Below are positions 5,125 to 5,463 of a stretch of DNA of 5,463 nucleotides, piece by piece. The notes under the pieces are model-generated. The model had not been told where the DNA came from. It ran no database searches and saw only the letters and a program-made list of their open reading frames with translations. Source of the DNA: an uncultured Clostridia bacterium. GTDB lineage: Bacteria; Bacillota; Clostridia; TANB77; CAG-508. Position numbers and translations under genes: made by a program. The stretch lies in assembly GCA_947624365.1 (NCBI GenBank), contig CANQJY010000060.1, positions 1 to 5,463 on the forward strand, read 5' to 3'. Within the stretch, counting starts at the first letter, position 1. Each line of letters begins with the position of its first letter.

Positions 5125-5463
5125 TTAAACAGTAATGTTCCAATAACCTTTTGTCCCACCAATTCGTTCAATATAACCTTTTGTTTTTAAATTATTTAGT
5201 GTTCTTTGAATAGTTCTTGAAGATTTTCCTGTTTCTTTACTCAATTCATTAATTGGGGTTTTTGGGTTTTGTTTAAGCAAAGATAGCATCTTCTTTTCAT
5301 TTTCGGTTAATGTTTTATTTGTAAGATGATTTATGCCATTTTGGCGATTAAAAATGAAAGCAAAACCATCTTGATATTTAATATATCCAATTTTTATTGC
5401 TTTTTCTTTACACTCAGAATATACTTTTTTAAGCCCACTACTATAAGTTTCTACATCTTCAGA
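5125..5463 (-). CDS. C-terminal part of an ATP-binding (AlbA_2 / HATPase_c_4-like) transcriptional regulator with winged helix-turn-helix
   Basis: Only the last 112 codons are in the window; the gene enters from the right edge and ends with TAA at 5127-5125. The first residues, SEDVETYSSGLKKVYSECKE, resemble the G-x-G-L-x-R-I/V-x-x-x-C segment of the ATPase-like domain found in AlbA_2-type putative regulators. A short strand-rich stretch (GYIKYQDGFAFIFNR) follows. A winged helix-turn-helix then fills the C-terminus: LTENEKKMLSLLKQNPKTPI, NELSKETGKSSRTIQRTLNN and LKTKGYIERIGGTKGYW. That domain binds DNA in related proteins. The target is unknown, and the N-terminal DNA/RNA-binding domain cannot be checked. 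A plain MarR/DeoR-like regulator is less likely given the upstream segment. Confidence 0.7.
   Translation of the reverse strand, partial: SEDVETYSSGLKKVYSECKEKAIKIGYIKYQDGFAFIFNRQNGINHLTNKTLTENEKKMLSLLKQNPKTPINELSKETGKSSRTIQRTLNNLKTKGYIERIGGTKGYWNITV

Overview
The window is strongly AT-rich, with short intergenic gaps, good AGGAGG-type ribosome binding sites and standard code (TGA ends pgsA, and tryptophans are TGG). A PrpC/PrkC phosphatase-kinase pair, GreA and PgsA point to a low-GC Firmicute, probably an uncultured gut-type Clostridia or Bacilli lineage. I cannot name a genus.

Layout from left to right. (1) Minus strand: the 5' part of a PASTA-type Ser/Thr kinase gene (prkC), running off the left edge and carrying a one-base frameshift in the glycine-rich loop codons, is preceded by its partner phosphatase prpC. 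(2) A compact divergent promoter region separates prpC from deoD (plus strand, purine nucleoside phosphorylase). (3) deoD converges on greA (minus strand) at a shared bidirectional terminator. (4) Minus strand, reading leftwards: a cupin-type XRE regulator, a potA-like ATPase gene, pgsA and greA. The regulator has a consensus promoter containing palindromes. greA also has its own promoter, whose -35 box overlaps the pgsA stop codon. (5) At the right edge, the 3' end of another minus-strand gene encodes a winged-helix domain and is followed by its own hairpin terminator.

The most notable item is the 319-codon potA-like gene at 3413-4372. Residues 1 to about 248 are a complete polyamine-type ABC ATPase core. 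From about residue 256 the protein is instead the C-terminal tail of an S41 carboxy-terminal processing protease (CtpA family). The switch falls in a short stretch, KGVIQQI, that fits both families. The PotA C-terminal regulatory domain and potBCD are missing, and so is all of the protease upstream of its tail. The parts join as xre-potA(5') to ctpA(3')-pgsA-greA. This is either a real in-frame deletion or recombination through a short homology, or a chimeric assembly join. The sequence alone cannot decide, although the frameshift in prkC shows that sequence error is possible here.

Apart from that join, the genes are ordinary: signalling (prkC/prpC), purine salvage (deoD), transcript cleavage (greA), phospholipid synthesis (pgsA), and a regulator plus ATPase that normally head a spermidine/putrescine uptake operon.
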